DNA from: Bugula neritina
Taxonomy: Eukaryota > Bryozoa > Gymnolaemata > Cheilostomatida > Bugulidae
Length of the DNA: 64,000 nucleotides
Assembly (NCBI GenBank): GCA_964035545.1
Contig: OZ037770.1
Span: 13,656,642-13,720,641, forward strand
Reading direction: 5' to 3'
Shown: positions 1 to 10,800 of the stretch, piece after piece
Position numbering within the stretch: the stretch's first letter is position 1
Layout: each line of letters starts with the position of its first letter
Notes under the pieces: generated by a model
Database searches by the model: none
What the model was told of the DNA's origin: nothing
Seen by the model: only the letters and a program-made list of their open reading frames with translations
Position numbers and translations under genes: made by a program

Positions 1-1466
1 AATAAAATTTACGAGCTATTCGATCTACTAATCTAACTCTAAGTGAGTAACTTGCACACACAAACTTGGATTTTGAAAATATACAATTCAAGAATAAAAT
101 ATATATTACCTTGACAGACAAAATGAGTAACTGTCAAGTAAATTAACTAATAGGTAACTTACTAATATTGTGTTAATGCTAATGGTTACTAGTTCAGCAA
201 TGAGTAGTTTTAATGTTATTAAAATAACTTCAAGAATCAACTAATCTATTGCAGTTAGTCATGATTTACTAATCTATTTGATAGTGATTATATAAATTAC
301 TTCGATTTTAATTGCCACTTAAAAACGAATAAGGAATACCCCTAGAATAAAATACTTAGATGTATTACCGAAACAATCTGAACTAGCTTATCATCACCAT
401 GGCACTTTAACAAGGTTTCGTGCTGCAGTTCACATACAAGTCTGCAAAATTGTCGTCTGATAAAACACGTGCTTTTAAAATGTGTTTTCCAGCAAGAATA
501 GTTCAAGTTGATATAAACTTACGGGTCGCTCACGACGACGGACCTTGTTTTGCCTAAACAAAGATCTGCGTGCTATAACTTAGTTGGTTACATATTCACC
601 CAATAAAGGATTTAGAGGACCAAATATTTGTTGTTATTGGTTGCATGATAAGCGTGCCTGATTGGCTATTACTGTGAGGAAGTACCGTCCTTGACATTTG
701 TCAATGGAGTAATGCAACGTATCATGATCATTATAATTCTCATAATCATGATCGTGATATTCCCAGAGTAAACACTAATTAGTGATTATTTGCATTAAAA
801 ATCACTACAATCATATTCCTTAATAATAATGTATAGTTTGTCAACATAACTTCTTTTTTACCACGATTGCATACCTATATTAATATTGGGGTGTTACTTT
901 TTAATACTGATAGTGATAGTGAATGTGATAGTAAATTTAAATCAATAAAATTATAAATGTAATACTTAGGCCTATAGTGTTAGTGCTGCATTTTATAATT
1001 ATTTTAAATTTATACTTGTAGTTGTTCAACAAGTATAAAATAAAAATGTATCATTATTAATAATAATAATAATTGAGTATTAAGAAGTGTTACTGTTATC
1101 ATCATGTTGATAATCATAATGATTTATCATAACGTTACGGAGTAATTTTCACTTGAGTTTGAGTTTGTTACGCAAGTTGATGTTAGTCATGTCTTAAAAC
1201 TAATAGTTTACAGCTCTTATATTTAGTCACTTATCATCTAAAGCTAACTATTTTAAAATGTTTTTCAATATAATAATGTGTTAACAATGCTCCTTAAACT
1301 GTCTGTTCTTTACAAGCCAATATGATTAGTTTTGTAGGTAAAAGCGTCACACTCATCATGTAATATACACAGAGTTGAGTATGCAATGTTCTTGTATATC
1401 ATGTTATGATTTAATCATTGTTTTATTAAATAGTCAGTGTGAATTACTTGCCTATGCTCGCACACA
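1..1466. other. 5' flank of SLC33A1, no gene seen
   Basis: AT-rich DNA with no convincing exon on either strand. It holds short degenerate runs of AAT/ATT and GATAGT type and a small palindromic patch around 725-765 (repeats of ATCATGATNNTGAT type). The promoter and 5' UTR of the gene starting at 1467 must lie here, but I see no clear TATA box or initiator. Confidence 0.5.
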
Positions 1467-4400
1467 ATGAAGTCAGACGAAGAGAAACTAAGACAACGGC
1501 ATTTTAGGGTAAGTTATGGACTGGTTTAATTTATAATTTGATATAATATTTATATTATATGTATGCATCCCCATGTATACCATTTTCTTGATTTTACTTT
1601 CTTTGTGAGATCAACAGCATGCTTGGTTTCGATTGTTTCTGGATGCTGGTTTCACTATTGTAAAGCAGGAAAATTGTTGCACGTGTTTACAGGATATGAG
1701 TGAAGAGATTGCGTACCAACCAATGCACTCCCAAGAGTCAAATGAGCGTACGGCGAGCAGTTGGTCTACTTTAGGGTCTGACAAGAAGAATGTGACTGTG
1801 CTGATATTTCTGTACGTACTGCAAGGTAAGTGTTTATCTTCCTGTACGTACTGCAAGGTAAGTGTTTATCTTCCTGTACGTACTGCAAGGTAAGTGTTTA
1901 TCTTCCTGTACGTACTGCAAGGTAAGTGTTTATCTTCCTGTACGTACTGCAAGGTATGTGTTTATCTTCCTGTACGTACTGCAAGGTATGTGTTTATCTT
2001 CCTGTACGTACTGCAAGGTAAGTGTTTATCTTCCTGTACGTACTGCAAGGTAAGTGTTTATCTTCCTGTACGTACTGCAAGGTAAGTGTTTATATTCCTG
2101 TACGTACTGCAAGGTAAGTGTTTATATTTCTGTACGTACTACAAGGTAAGTGTTGATATTATTATACATACTGTAAGGTAAGTGTTAATATTCCTGTACG
2201 TACTGCAAGGTAAGTGTTTATATTCCTGTACGTACTGCAAGGTAAGTGTTTATCTTCCTGTACGTACTGCAAGGTAAGTGTTGATATTATTATACATACT
2301 GTAAGGTAAGTGTTAATATTCCTGTACGTACTGCAAGGTAAGTGTTTATATTCCTGTACGTACTGCAAGGTAAGTGTTTATATTATTATACATACTGTAA
2401 GGTAAGTGTTAATATTCCTGTACGTACTGCGTGGTAGGTTCATAAAGATGTGCTAATACTTCTGTAAAGCTAAAATGTTTTTGGAAACTCAAGTATTTTT
2501 CTACTTAATGACTCGCTTTGTTATGGCTAAACGAATCTTGTTTTACTTCATTGCACTATATAATGGTGATTTTAATGACTGTTACAGGAATACCCTTAGG
2601 TCTAGCTGGCAGCATGCCCATGATACTACAAGCCAGAAAGGCTGACTATAGTACCCAGGCTTTCTTTAGTTTTGCTTTCTGGCCGTTTTCTGTGAAGTTG
2701 CTCTGGGCTCCTATAGGTAAGTGAAGTCATATTTCAGATAGAATATAGAATAACGTATGTCACAATCTGTTTGAGAGCTTCAGTAGTTGAGAACTTAGGT
2801 TACATATTCAGTGGTTGAGAACTGAAGCTATATTTTGAATGCCTCAAGCTCTTCTTGCAACATGATTTTATTTGAAGTAGCGCTATGACTCATTGCTAAC
2901 ATCATCAAACACTCTTCAGTGTACTAGCTATACTAGTCCAGCTATACTAGTCTAGCACTACTAGTGTAGCAGTACTAGTTTCCTAATAGTCCAGTGGATT
3001 GCAGCTGATTTCTAAGTTATAAAAGAAGTTATGTTGTTATAAATCTAAAATTCTAAATCTAATTCAATAAATGGACTCAAATTACAGTCTTTTAAACTGC
3101 AGTATATGTTTATTTAATGTGTTTGTTGAAAGGAAAAGCTTCAGTATATGAACTACCTCTATTTCTATATATGATTGTTCTTGTAATATAAGCTGTTCTT
3201 GTCAACATTGCTTGATTTAATTGTTTATTACTTATAATATTATTATATTATATAATATAATTGTAGTTGACAGTGTATATAATATAATGTTAATATATAA
3301 TATAGTTGTAGTTGACAGTGTATATTGTTTATAATATTATTATATGATATAATATAATTGTAGTGTATATTATTTATAGTATTATTATATTATATAATGT
3401 AATTGTAGTTGACAGTGTATATTTCTCACGGTTTGGGAGAAGGAAGTCCTGGCTAGTTCCAATTCAATATCTAATTGGTATATTCATGTTTGTGCTGTCA
3501 TACCATATCCAAACACTCATTGGTGAACCATCAGCCAATGGCGATAAAGGTACAATACTACTTATATTTGTATAGTTCTCAGCTTGCTTTGTGGGCAAAA
3601 CTTATGTACAAAACAATGGTTTATTTTTGCTGTTATTAGGTGTAGCATTTAGTTGGAGAGTGAGTGAGTGAGTGAGTGAGTGAGTGAGTGAGTGAGTGAG
3701 TGAGTGAGTGATTGAGTGGGTGGGTGAGTAAGTGAGTGAGTGAGTGATTGATTGAGTGAGTGGGTGAGTGAGTGAGTGAGTTAGTGAGTGAGTGAGTGAG
3801 TGAGTGAGTGGGTGGGTGAGTGGGTGGGTGAGTGAGTGAGTTAGTGAGTGAGTGAGTGCGTGAGTGAGTGAGTGAGTGAGTGAGTAATATTAGCAGTATA
3901 AAATATCAGATGCATCAGATATATTTATATGTATTAGGTGATGTAATGCACATGGTGTATGTATAGCATATAATCTTCACGTGATAAGTTTGCTCTTGTA
4001 GGGGCACAACCTGAAATAAATGTACTCGCTCTGACTGCTACATTTGTTAGCTTGTGTTTCCTTGCCGCTACTCAAGATATAGCCGTGGATGGTTGGGCCC
4101 TGACTATGTTAAAAAAGTAGGTGAATGCGGGCGGACCTAACAGCCACCCATCCCCTAGAAGTTAGAATAGTTAACTAGTATATTGTAATGTTTATAACCA
4201 TCATCATGTTTTGCCATCTTGGATTTTACTCTTTGAAAATTAAACTTGCCTGCTTTTAACATCCAGGCTTTCTTTCTTTATATCTTTTGAAATAAGTTTT
4301 TGAAAATTAAATTTATTGAAGTGAATTGAAACAAAGAGAAGCTGTGCACATTTTCTTTTACTTGCACTTATATGATGCTGTATTATTTCTCCTTTCACTG

Positions 4401-6779
4401 TATGTATATAATGCTGTCTTATTTCTGCTGTCTCCAGGGAAAATGTCGGCTGGGCCTCCACCTGCAATGCTGTCGGTCAAACGGCTGGCTACTTTATGGG
4501 AAATGTCGTCTTTCTAGCCTTAGAATCTCCCGAGTTCTGTAATAACTATCTAAGATCTGTACCACAAGCTACTGGCCTAGTTACTATACAAGGTGTGTAT
4601 TCAATACCATCCTAGTTGAATTAACAACATTTACTGTTGAAAAAAAGAGTTTTTGAGTGAGAAATAGTGTTTGCTTGAAACACTTTTCTCTTTGTGTGTT
4701 TTGACTTCTGCCTTTATGCAATATTTGCTCGTGACGGTATGAGCTGTGACACTTTAATTTGCTCAAAGGATGCAGTTACGTATATTATATAAACGATGCT
4801 AAGTTATGGATGCAGTTACTACCATGTGGTTATGTATGTTGTTCAATTAGTTGTTTGTGTAGACATCATCTGTTTGTGTAGACATCAGCTGTATGTGCAA
4901 ACGTAATGAATTTCGTGTGTATCCTTAGGTTTTATGTTTTTCTGGGCCTGGGTGTTTATAATCGCCACCACCTTGACGGCTATATTCAAGTCTGAGAGCC
5001 AAGACTATGATGATGATGAACCTGAAGGAGTCGTCAGCACATATAAAACTTTGTGGAAAATTATAAAGCTACCTGCAGTATTGAAATACTGTGCTATGTT
5101 ACTCACTGCTAAGGTATTATATAATATGATATATTGGGCTATACTATACACTGCTAAAATGTTATATTATATAATATATTGTGCTATGCTATACACTGCT
5201 AAAATGTTATATTATATAATATATTGTGCTATGCTATACACTGCTAAAATGTTATGTTATATAATATACTGTGCTATACTACACACTGCTAAAGTGTTAT
5301 ATTATATAATATATTGTGCTATGCTATACACTGCTGAGGTATTATATTGTATATATTACACTGATATTCAATATTATTTCTACCAACTCAGATGTAATGT
5401 TTATATTGTCATGTAGATTGCCTTCTCAGCCACGGATAGTGTTGCTGGATTGAAGTTGATAGACAGTGGAATGCCTAAAGAGAGACTGGCAATGCTGGGA
5501 GTTCCCATGATACCAATACAGATAGTCTTGCCTCTAATTATCAGCAAGTATACTGGTGGTAACCAGCCACTGGCGGTGTTTATGAAGGCCTACCCCGCCA
5601 GGTATACTTTCACAATGATCTCTTTCTGATTAGTAAGAAGTCTACATCAGTGTGTTGTCTGACATGTCATTGTGTTGCAGGTTGTTGATGGGAATAGTGA
5701 TAGCCTATGTGGTGTGGATAACTCCCTCATTCAAATCTGGCGAGTCGGAATTCCCGATTAGTTATTACATCATGCTACTTATTGTCTACGCTTTACACCA
5801 GGTTAGTTGGGAAGGCTGTCTTATTGACAACTCTGAGGCTATGTTTTCAGTAAGATCTGTTTGTCCTTGACTCTTGTTCTTTTGTGGAATATTATTTAGG
5901 CGTTCTATTAAATAACTCACGCGGGTTTATAGTTGCTATTCCTGTGAGAACTCTCGATGGAAGGGTCTTTTAAGCAGGCTAAGGACTTGTGTTTTAATGT
6001 GGTAGAGGAGTAATTATGACTGAATGTCTTCCTAACATCACCGATGGCCTTTACTGAGGAGCAAACCACTAACCACTAATGGCCTTTACTGAGACATTCT
6101 GTTTACTAAGTTGGTGGTCTAACCACTAGCTCATGGCTACTTCATTTTGACTTTCTATTACATCACGTTTTAATGTCACAACGTTGTATAATACTAGTAG
6201 TATATTACACTAATTATACCATACATTGTTATATGTAATTCATCACCCAAGTTTTCAATTTTGTTTAATTGTAGTCTTAGACTTATTTTTTATTTCTCTG
6301 GTTTTTTTATTCCAGGTCACTTTATATTCTATATACGTATCGCAGATGGCCTTCACAGCTAAAATCAGTGACCCAACTGTTGGTGGCACCTATATGACAC
6401 TTTTAAACACTATAACTAACCTAGGTGAGTATATATATTACTATAACTATAACCTAGGTGAGTGTATATATCCCTACAACTAACCTAACTAAGTGTGTAT
6501 ATTACTATAGAGTTATCTCACCCTGACCTTTAGAATGTATGTATCTTTTCTAATTATCCTAATATTTTATCAGGTGGCAATTGGCCAGCAACTATTGCTC
6601 TATACCTCGTCTCTCACTTGGATATAAAGACTACCGTTGGGGAGACAACTATAAAAACACTAGATGGATTTTATATAGAGACCATCGTCTGCACTATAGT
6701 TGGCGTTTTATGGTATATAGCCTTTAAACCTCGAGTTAGAGCTATGCAGCGTCTTGAGCCATCCGCATGGAAAGTCTAG
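1467..6779 (+). CDS. SLC33A1: Acetyl-CoA transporter, SLC33A1 family
   Basis: Multi-pass carrier of the SLC33/AT-1 family, known to move acetyl-CoA from cytosol into the ER lumen for acetylation of proteins and gangliosides. Exons: 1467-1508, 1693-1825, 2588-2716, 3409-3549, 4002-4116, 4438-4592, 4929-5113, 5417-5601, 5681-5801, 6316-6424, 6574-6779. All joins are in phase and give 506 residues, against about 550 in human. Diagnostic stretches are LYVLQGIPLGLAGS, FGRRKSWLVP, ATQDIAVDGWALTML, GQTAGYFMGNVVFLALES, GLKLIDSGMPKERLA and a C-terminal WYIAFKPRVRAMQ. The N-terminus is a short hydrophilic cytosolic tail. Introns 2, 3, 7 and 10 carry tandem copies of the neighbouring splice junction, intron 4 holds a GTGA repeat and intron 9 a SINE. 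TEAD follows tail-to-tail. The start is the first ATG in the exon that keeps the frame. Confidence 0.93.
1808..2440 (+). repeat. 32-bp minisatellite built from the SLC33A1 exon 2 donor junction
   Basis: About 20 head-to-tail units of 32 bp. The first unit is the real end of exon 2 (codons LYVLQ and the first base of G) plus the start of intron 2. Nearly every unit keeps the core CTGCAAG|GTAAGT, so the intron opens with about 20 possible 5' splice sites. Units near 1937 and 1969 read GTATGT. Units near 2161, 2289 and 2385 share the variant ATACATACTGTAAGG, which points to later block duplication. Confidence 0.95.
3250..3430 (+). repeat. Duplicated 3' splice site of SLC33A1 exon 4
   Basis: The true acceptor and exon start (TTGTAG|TTGACAGTGTATAT, exon from 3409) is preceded by copies with the same TTGTAG|TTGACAGTGTATAT at 3261-3280 and about 3306-3325, and a shortened copy near 3356-3370, all separated by AT-rich DNA. 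Use of the upstream acceptors runs into a stop within the repeat. Confidence 0.8.
3655..3886 (+). repeat. (GTGA)n microsatellite in SLC33A1 intron 4
   Basis: About 230 bp of GTGA/GAGT repeat with interruptions (ATTGAGTG, GGTGGGTG, TTAGTGAG). Each unit contains GTGAGT, which matches the 5' splice-site consensus on the transcribed strand of the gene. Confidence 0.95.
5089..5350 (+). repeat. 45-bp tandem repeat from the SLC33A1 exon 7 donor junction
   Basis: Six units of about 45 bp. Unit 1 is the coding end of exon 7 (CAMLLTAK) plus the start of the intron (GTATTATAT). Units 2-4 have changed the donor to AAAATGTTAT and unit 5 to AAAGTGTTAT, but unit 6 again reads GAG|GTATTA at 5336-5344. The unit length is a multiple of three and no stop occurs, so the exon frame stays open through the array. 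Confidence 0.92.
5915..6135 (-). mobile_element. tRNA-derived SINE, antisense copy in SLC33A1 intron 9
   Basis: Reverse-complement copy of the SINE family also seen at 11311 and 34024. It contains the family tail (TTTATAGTTGCTATTCC), the TAATTATGACTGAATG block and CTTCCTAACATC, then a decayed tRNA-like head with AGACCACC-type sequence on the minus strand. A short segment containing ATGGCCTTTACTGAG is duplicated inside it. Confidence 0.8.
6408..6515 (+). repeat. Duplicated donor junction after SLC33A1 exon 10
   Basis: The exon end and donor ACTAACCTAG|GTGAGTATATAT (donor after 6424) is followed by a second copy, TATAACCTAG|GTGAGTGTATAT, about 34 bp on, and by a third, decayed copy reading CTAACCTAACTAAGTGTGTA. 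The second copy is an intact donor. Confidence 0.85.
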
Positions 6780-7837
6780 TCTAACTTCAGTCTATTATTT
6801 TGGTTTATGTTCTCAAAAGTTCAAAATTTTATGTCAGTTACCTGTTTAATGTCCATTATCTTTTTTCTTTACATGTATAGGCATTGTTCTAAAGTTCATT
6901 CAAATTTCTTTTCAATTATGTTGCGTCTTTGGTAAATGAAGCTGTGTTAATGTGCTCCTTATTGCTGGGTGGCAGAGAAGTCGTGTGACTGAGTTGACTT
7001 GTCCTCTCATGCTGTATCTCATACTTAGTTTCTTCGAAATTTATAATTTGTTGTTTTTATTTTCTTTTATCATCTCTACACTTTCGTTGTTATGTTTTAT
7101 TAACTTATCCTCGGTTAATAAGATAATTTTAAAAAATGGTACAGATATTACAAAGGATAATATATATGTGTTATGTTTGTTGTACATAATAACAAAGTTT
7201 AGAAAAAGCTAAAAGAGCATGTAAACATTACCGTTAGTAAACGTAATAACATTGTTGATTATTTGATAATACAATGTGTCTAAATATTTTAAAGCATTGC
7301 ATAGTTTTGATGGTAAATAGAAAAACCATATCTAATAAAAGCATATAGAAAGAAGCTGTAGAATTATAAGCTACATTGCCTATACAAAATAAAGTTTTAT
7401 AAATCCCAATAGAAATGCACAATAATTCTCTCTGCAGCCGAAAATTACCAAAAAATGAGAAAAATTGCCCGTTGATTGACATACCAGAGTTAATGAGATG
7501 AGTCAGTGAGATATGTGAACAAGTATGCTGAGATATGTTATAGTCTCGGCTGCTGCCCTTGTAAGAGTAGGCAAGATATTGCATATCTATGGAACATCTG
7601 TTGGGGCCCTGCAGCTGGTGTGAATGATGTCATAAATAGGTCAAAATAAGTCTGAAATAGATCACTGTAAGTAGAACAAGAACATTTCATAGAAAGTGAG
7701 ACCCCAGCCTTTGAAAAGTGAGGTGATGGAAGTGTTTAGAAGCCGTAAGCAACGAGAAAAGTCGATGAAATCCATTCGCTGATTGGTAATTATTAGCACC
7801 TCGCAATGTTTGATACAGAAGTAGTCCTGTGCACCTC
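6780..7837. other. Convergent intergenic region, 3' UTRs of SLC33A1 and TEAD
   Basis: No coding exon seen on either strand. It must hold the 3' UTRs of the two facing genes. A plus-strand AATAAA lies at 7388-7393. The short open frames here have no family similarity I recognise. Confidence 0.5.
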
Positions 7838-10800
7838 TCATTCCTTGATTAGTTTGTAGATACTGTGTTGGCACCCCGTCTCGGAGCTAGATATTTCAAA
7901 CACAAAGGCTATACACAGCAATGTATCCTGAGTGACTTTATTCTGCACTACCTATAAATAAACCATCAGGAGTTGTCTATTCGTCAAACAATAATACAAC
8001 TCCTAAACTATCTCAACTTCTATCAGTATAATTTAATATCAACTAATAGATGTACAGATGGGCAATTAAATGCTAAAGCTTTTTACGTCTTAAATGTGGT
8101 AAAAGTAGCTTTACTTTTTGGTTAAACAGTTTTATATCAGACATCCACTGGCAGAGTAATTAATTCATTTTTAACAAAAAATATGTATCCCGGCAACATA
8201 ATTTATTTACATTATTACTCATAGAACTTGACATATATTGTGTAGAATTTAACATGTTTAGAGTATACTATAGCAGTAGAGTTTGCTAGAAGAAAATACC
8301 TGTAGAATAGTGAAATTCTCTAGCACAGAATTCATCATGTATTTTGCTGGTAGCTGTTTGAGTTTGTGTATGAATGTGATCATGTAGTCACACATAGGGG
8401 ATCTGTGAAACTTGTACACGTATTTACCGTTCTCGTACCTGGCGTGGTCAGTCTGTAATACACACAAAAAATATACAGTGTATTATAACACAACCAGCAT
8501 TACTTATACCACCAGCATAAGCTATAAAATGAGAATGTATTTCTATACTACACCTACAATGAGTATAATTAGTCAAAACAGCGTAAGAATGACAAGAAAA
8601 ATATAGGACAATGTACTTTAAATTTATTCATTTACTTTAAACACCAAAGTAAATGTTTTATTGATCTGATTATTTGAAGGCATGCACTCATTTCTCCCAG
8701 TAGCCTATAACTAAAAGGAGCAGTGACTTTTACTACAGACATTGGCAGCTGGCAACTGCACACTCACCTCTACCTTCTCCACCACCTGTCTTCCAAATGA
8801 GCACACTTTTGTTGAGCAACTTATAGGGATTTGTTCTTGGCTCTCGAAACTGTCGAAAACAATCATAACAACTGAGTGAGATACTAAATATGATAAAGTA
8901 TAGTAGAAGATGGTCAGACCTGGGACCAGCGCCAGTGGTTCAGTACCTACTTGGGCTGTTACAGGTGCCTCGGAAGAAATTTGTCAAAATTTATTTTATG
9001 CAACTATGAAGCTCTCGGACCAAGTACAGATGATATAACACAATACATTAATACTATGAAATAATAAATTATACAGATTCAGTACAATAATACATTACAC
9101 CGATGTAATAGAATAATATATTCTACAGATGTAATACAACAATATAATACACTGCTACAATACATTATTATATAATAATATATAATATCCTGATATATAC
9201 AGTACAGTGTAATACAATTGATGCTAAGGTGCAAAGAAATAAAGAGATAGCAAGTAAACATTATTTTTCCCAGTAAAATCTAGCAGCACAAAACAAATAC
9301 ACGCCGACCCAACAATTCACATAAACAGGAAGTAAAAACCCAAACAGGAAGTGAATACTTACGTCATGTTGACTCCATAGAAAGCCCCGGGAGTATCTTC
9401 ATGAATGTTAATATTCAGATCCGCCCAGAACTTGACCAAGAAGAAAGCACCGTTTGGACCTCTGGAGAACAAGTCCTGGAGAGAGAAGATAACTCTGTAT
9501 ATTATAGCACACAGTATACCTGTATATTATAGCATGCAGTATATCTGTATATTATAGCATTCAGTATACCTAAGCACATGTCAGACACCTGCACATACCT
9601 CGCAGACACCTGCACATACCTGGCAGACACCTGCACTTACCTGCAGACCTCCTTTACTGCAAGGAAATTTGTCGTAAATCTGCTTCACGTCCACAACTTC
9701 GAGTAAAGGGTCATCATGAGTAGGCGGAGCCCCGAGGTCGACAAATATATGGTCCTGAGGGGATAGGCCGTCCTACAGGCAACATCAGTGTAGTGTCAGA
9801 CACTTTATACTTTTGTGTAAAAATTTCTCGGTAACATAAACTGTACACACTTTCTACATACTGATGTGATGGAGAGCAACCAACTAAAGCAAGACTGAAA
9901 GAATGAAAGAGCAAAGAATTTAAACAGTTTCGGCTTTGACGTTCATAGTCATAGTCTAGTCAACCGCCAAGCTCATGCAAGTGGAGTTATTTTCCCAACA
10001 AAATTTGGCACAGAGAAGAATGTAGGTAATCCTAGAGAAGTAGTAAACACCCCCTCCAGCCAACTGTAAGCTGGCAACAAGCCAAGTTTGAGAACTGTTG
10101 GCAGTGAATCATCTCACCTCGGCATCAGATCTGTTTGAGACTCCCTCCGCCTTCTGCAGACTCAGAAATGCAACGAAATCTTTGAGCCGTAAGCTGGGTC
10201 CGGCTATGCTACGCCCCTCCCACGCAGGAGCTGGGCGAAGTAGACCCTCGGCTACAGGGGGTAGAAGAGGGGGTTTCACGTCCCTCAACATCATACCTGA
10301 GTATAGAGCCTGCATGCTACAAGTAAATGAAAGTACATAATAGCAACAAACTGCCGTAACGACTCCCTTACAGCTAACAAGTACTACCTTAGTGGAGTCA
10401 CACTTGACCTTGACATTTCTGTTAGATATAGTTGTATACTCGAAGACTATTTTTTAAGAGAAGACAATCAGCAAACTGCTGGAAACAGTAAAAATTAAAA
10501 GTAACTTCCTCCTGCTTACAATCTTGAAAGTCCAATTGTTGCCAATATGAAAAACATGTTCAACAATCCTGTGTGACTAGTGCCAGATAGAAATATAATC
10601 TGTGATACGTACTCTGTGGGTGGTCTGCCAGGAGACAACCAGCTGCCCGGCAGCGCGATCGGTTGAGATTGCGAATGAAACTGTGTCTGAAGGTGTTCGG
10701 AAGTGTGGGTGGTGGGCGGGGAGCGCATCGAGGAGGCGGAGACTATTTGTGATGATGACATGGCACTGAGACTCTGTAACGCCCTCTCCTTGGCCAGCTG

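Noticed and set aside
1808-2440. Possible CRISPR-like array
   Set aside because: Direct repeats without unique spacers, and the unit contains a eukaryotic splice donor. The window is animal DNA.
7234-7584. 116-codon minus-strand frame downstream of TEAD
   Set aside because: No family similarity and AT-rich codons. TEAD already has its conserved final exon at 7951-7838.
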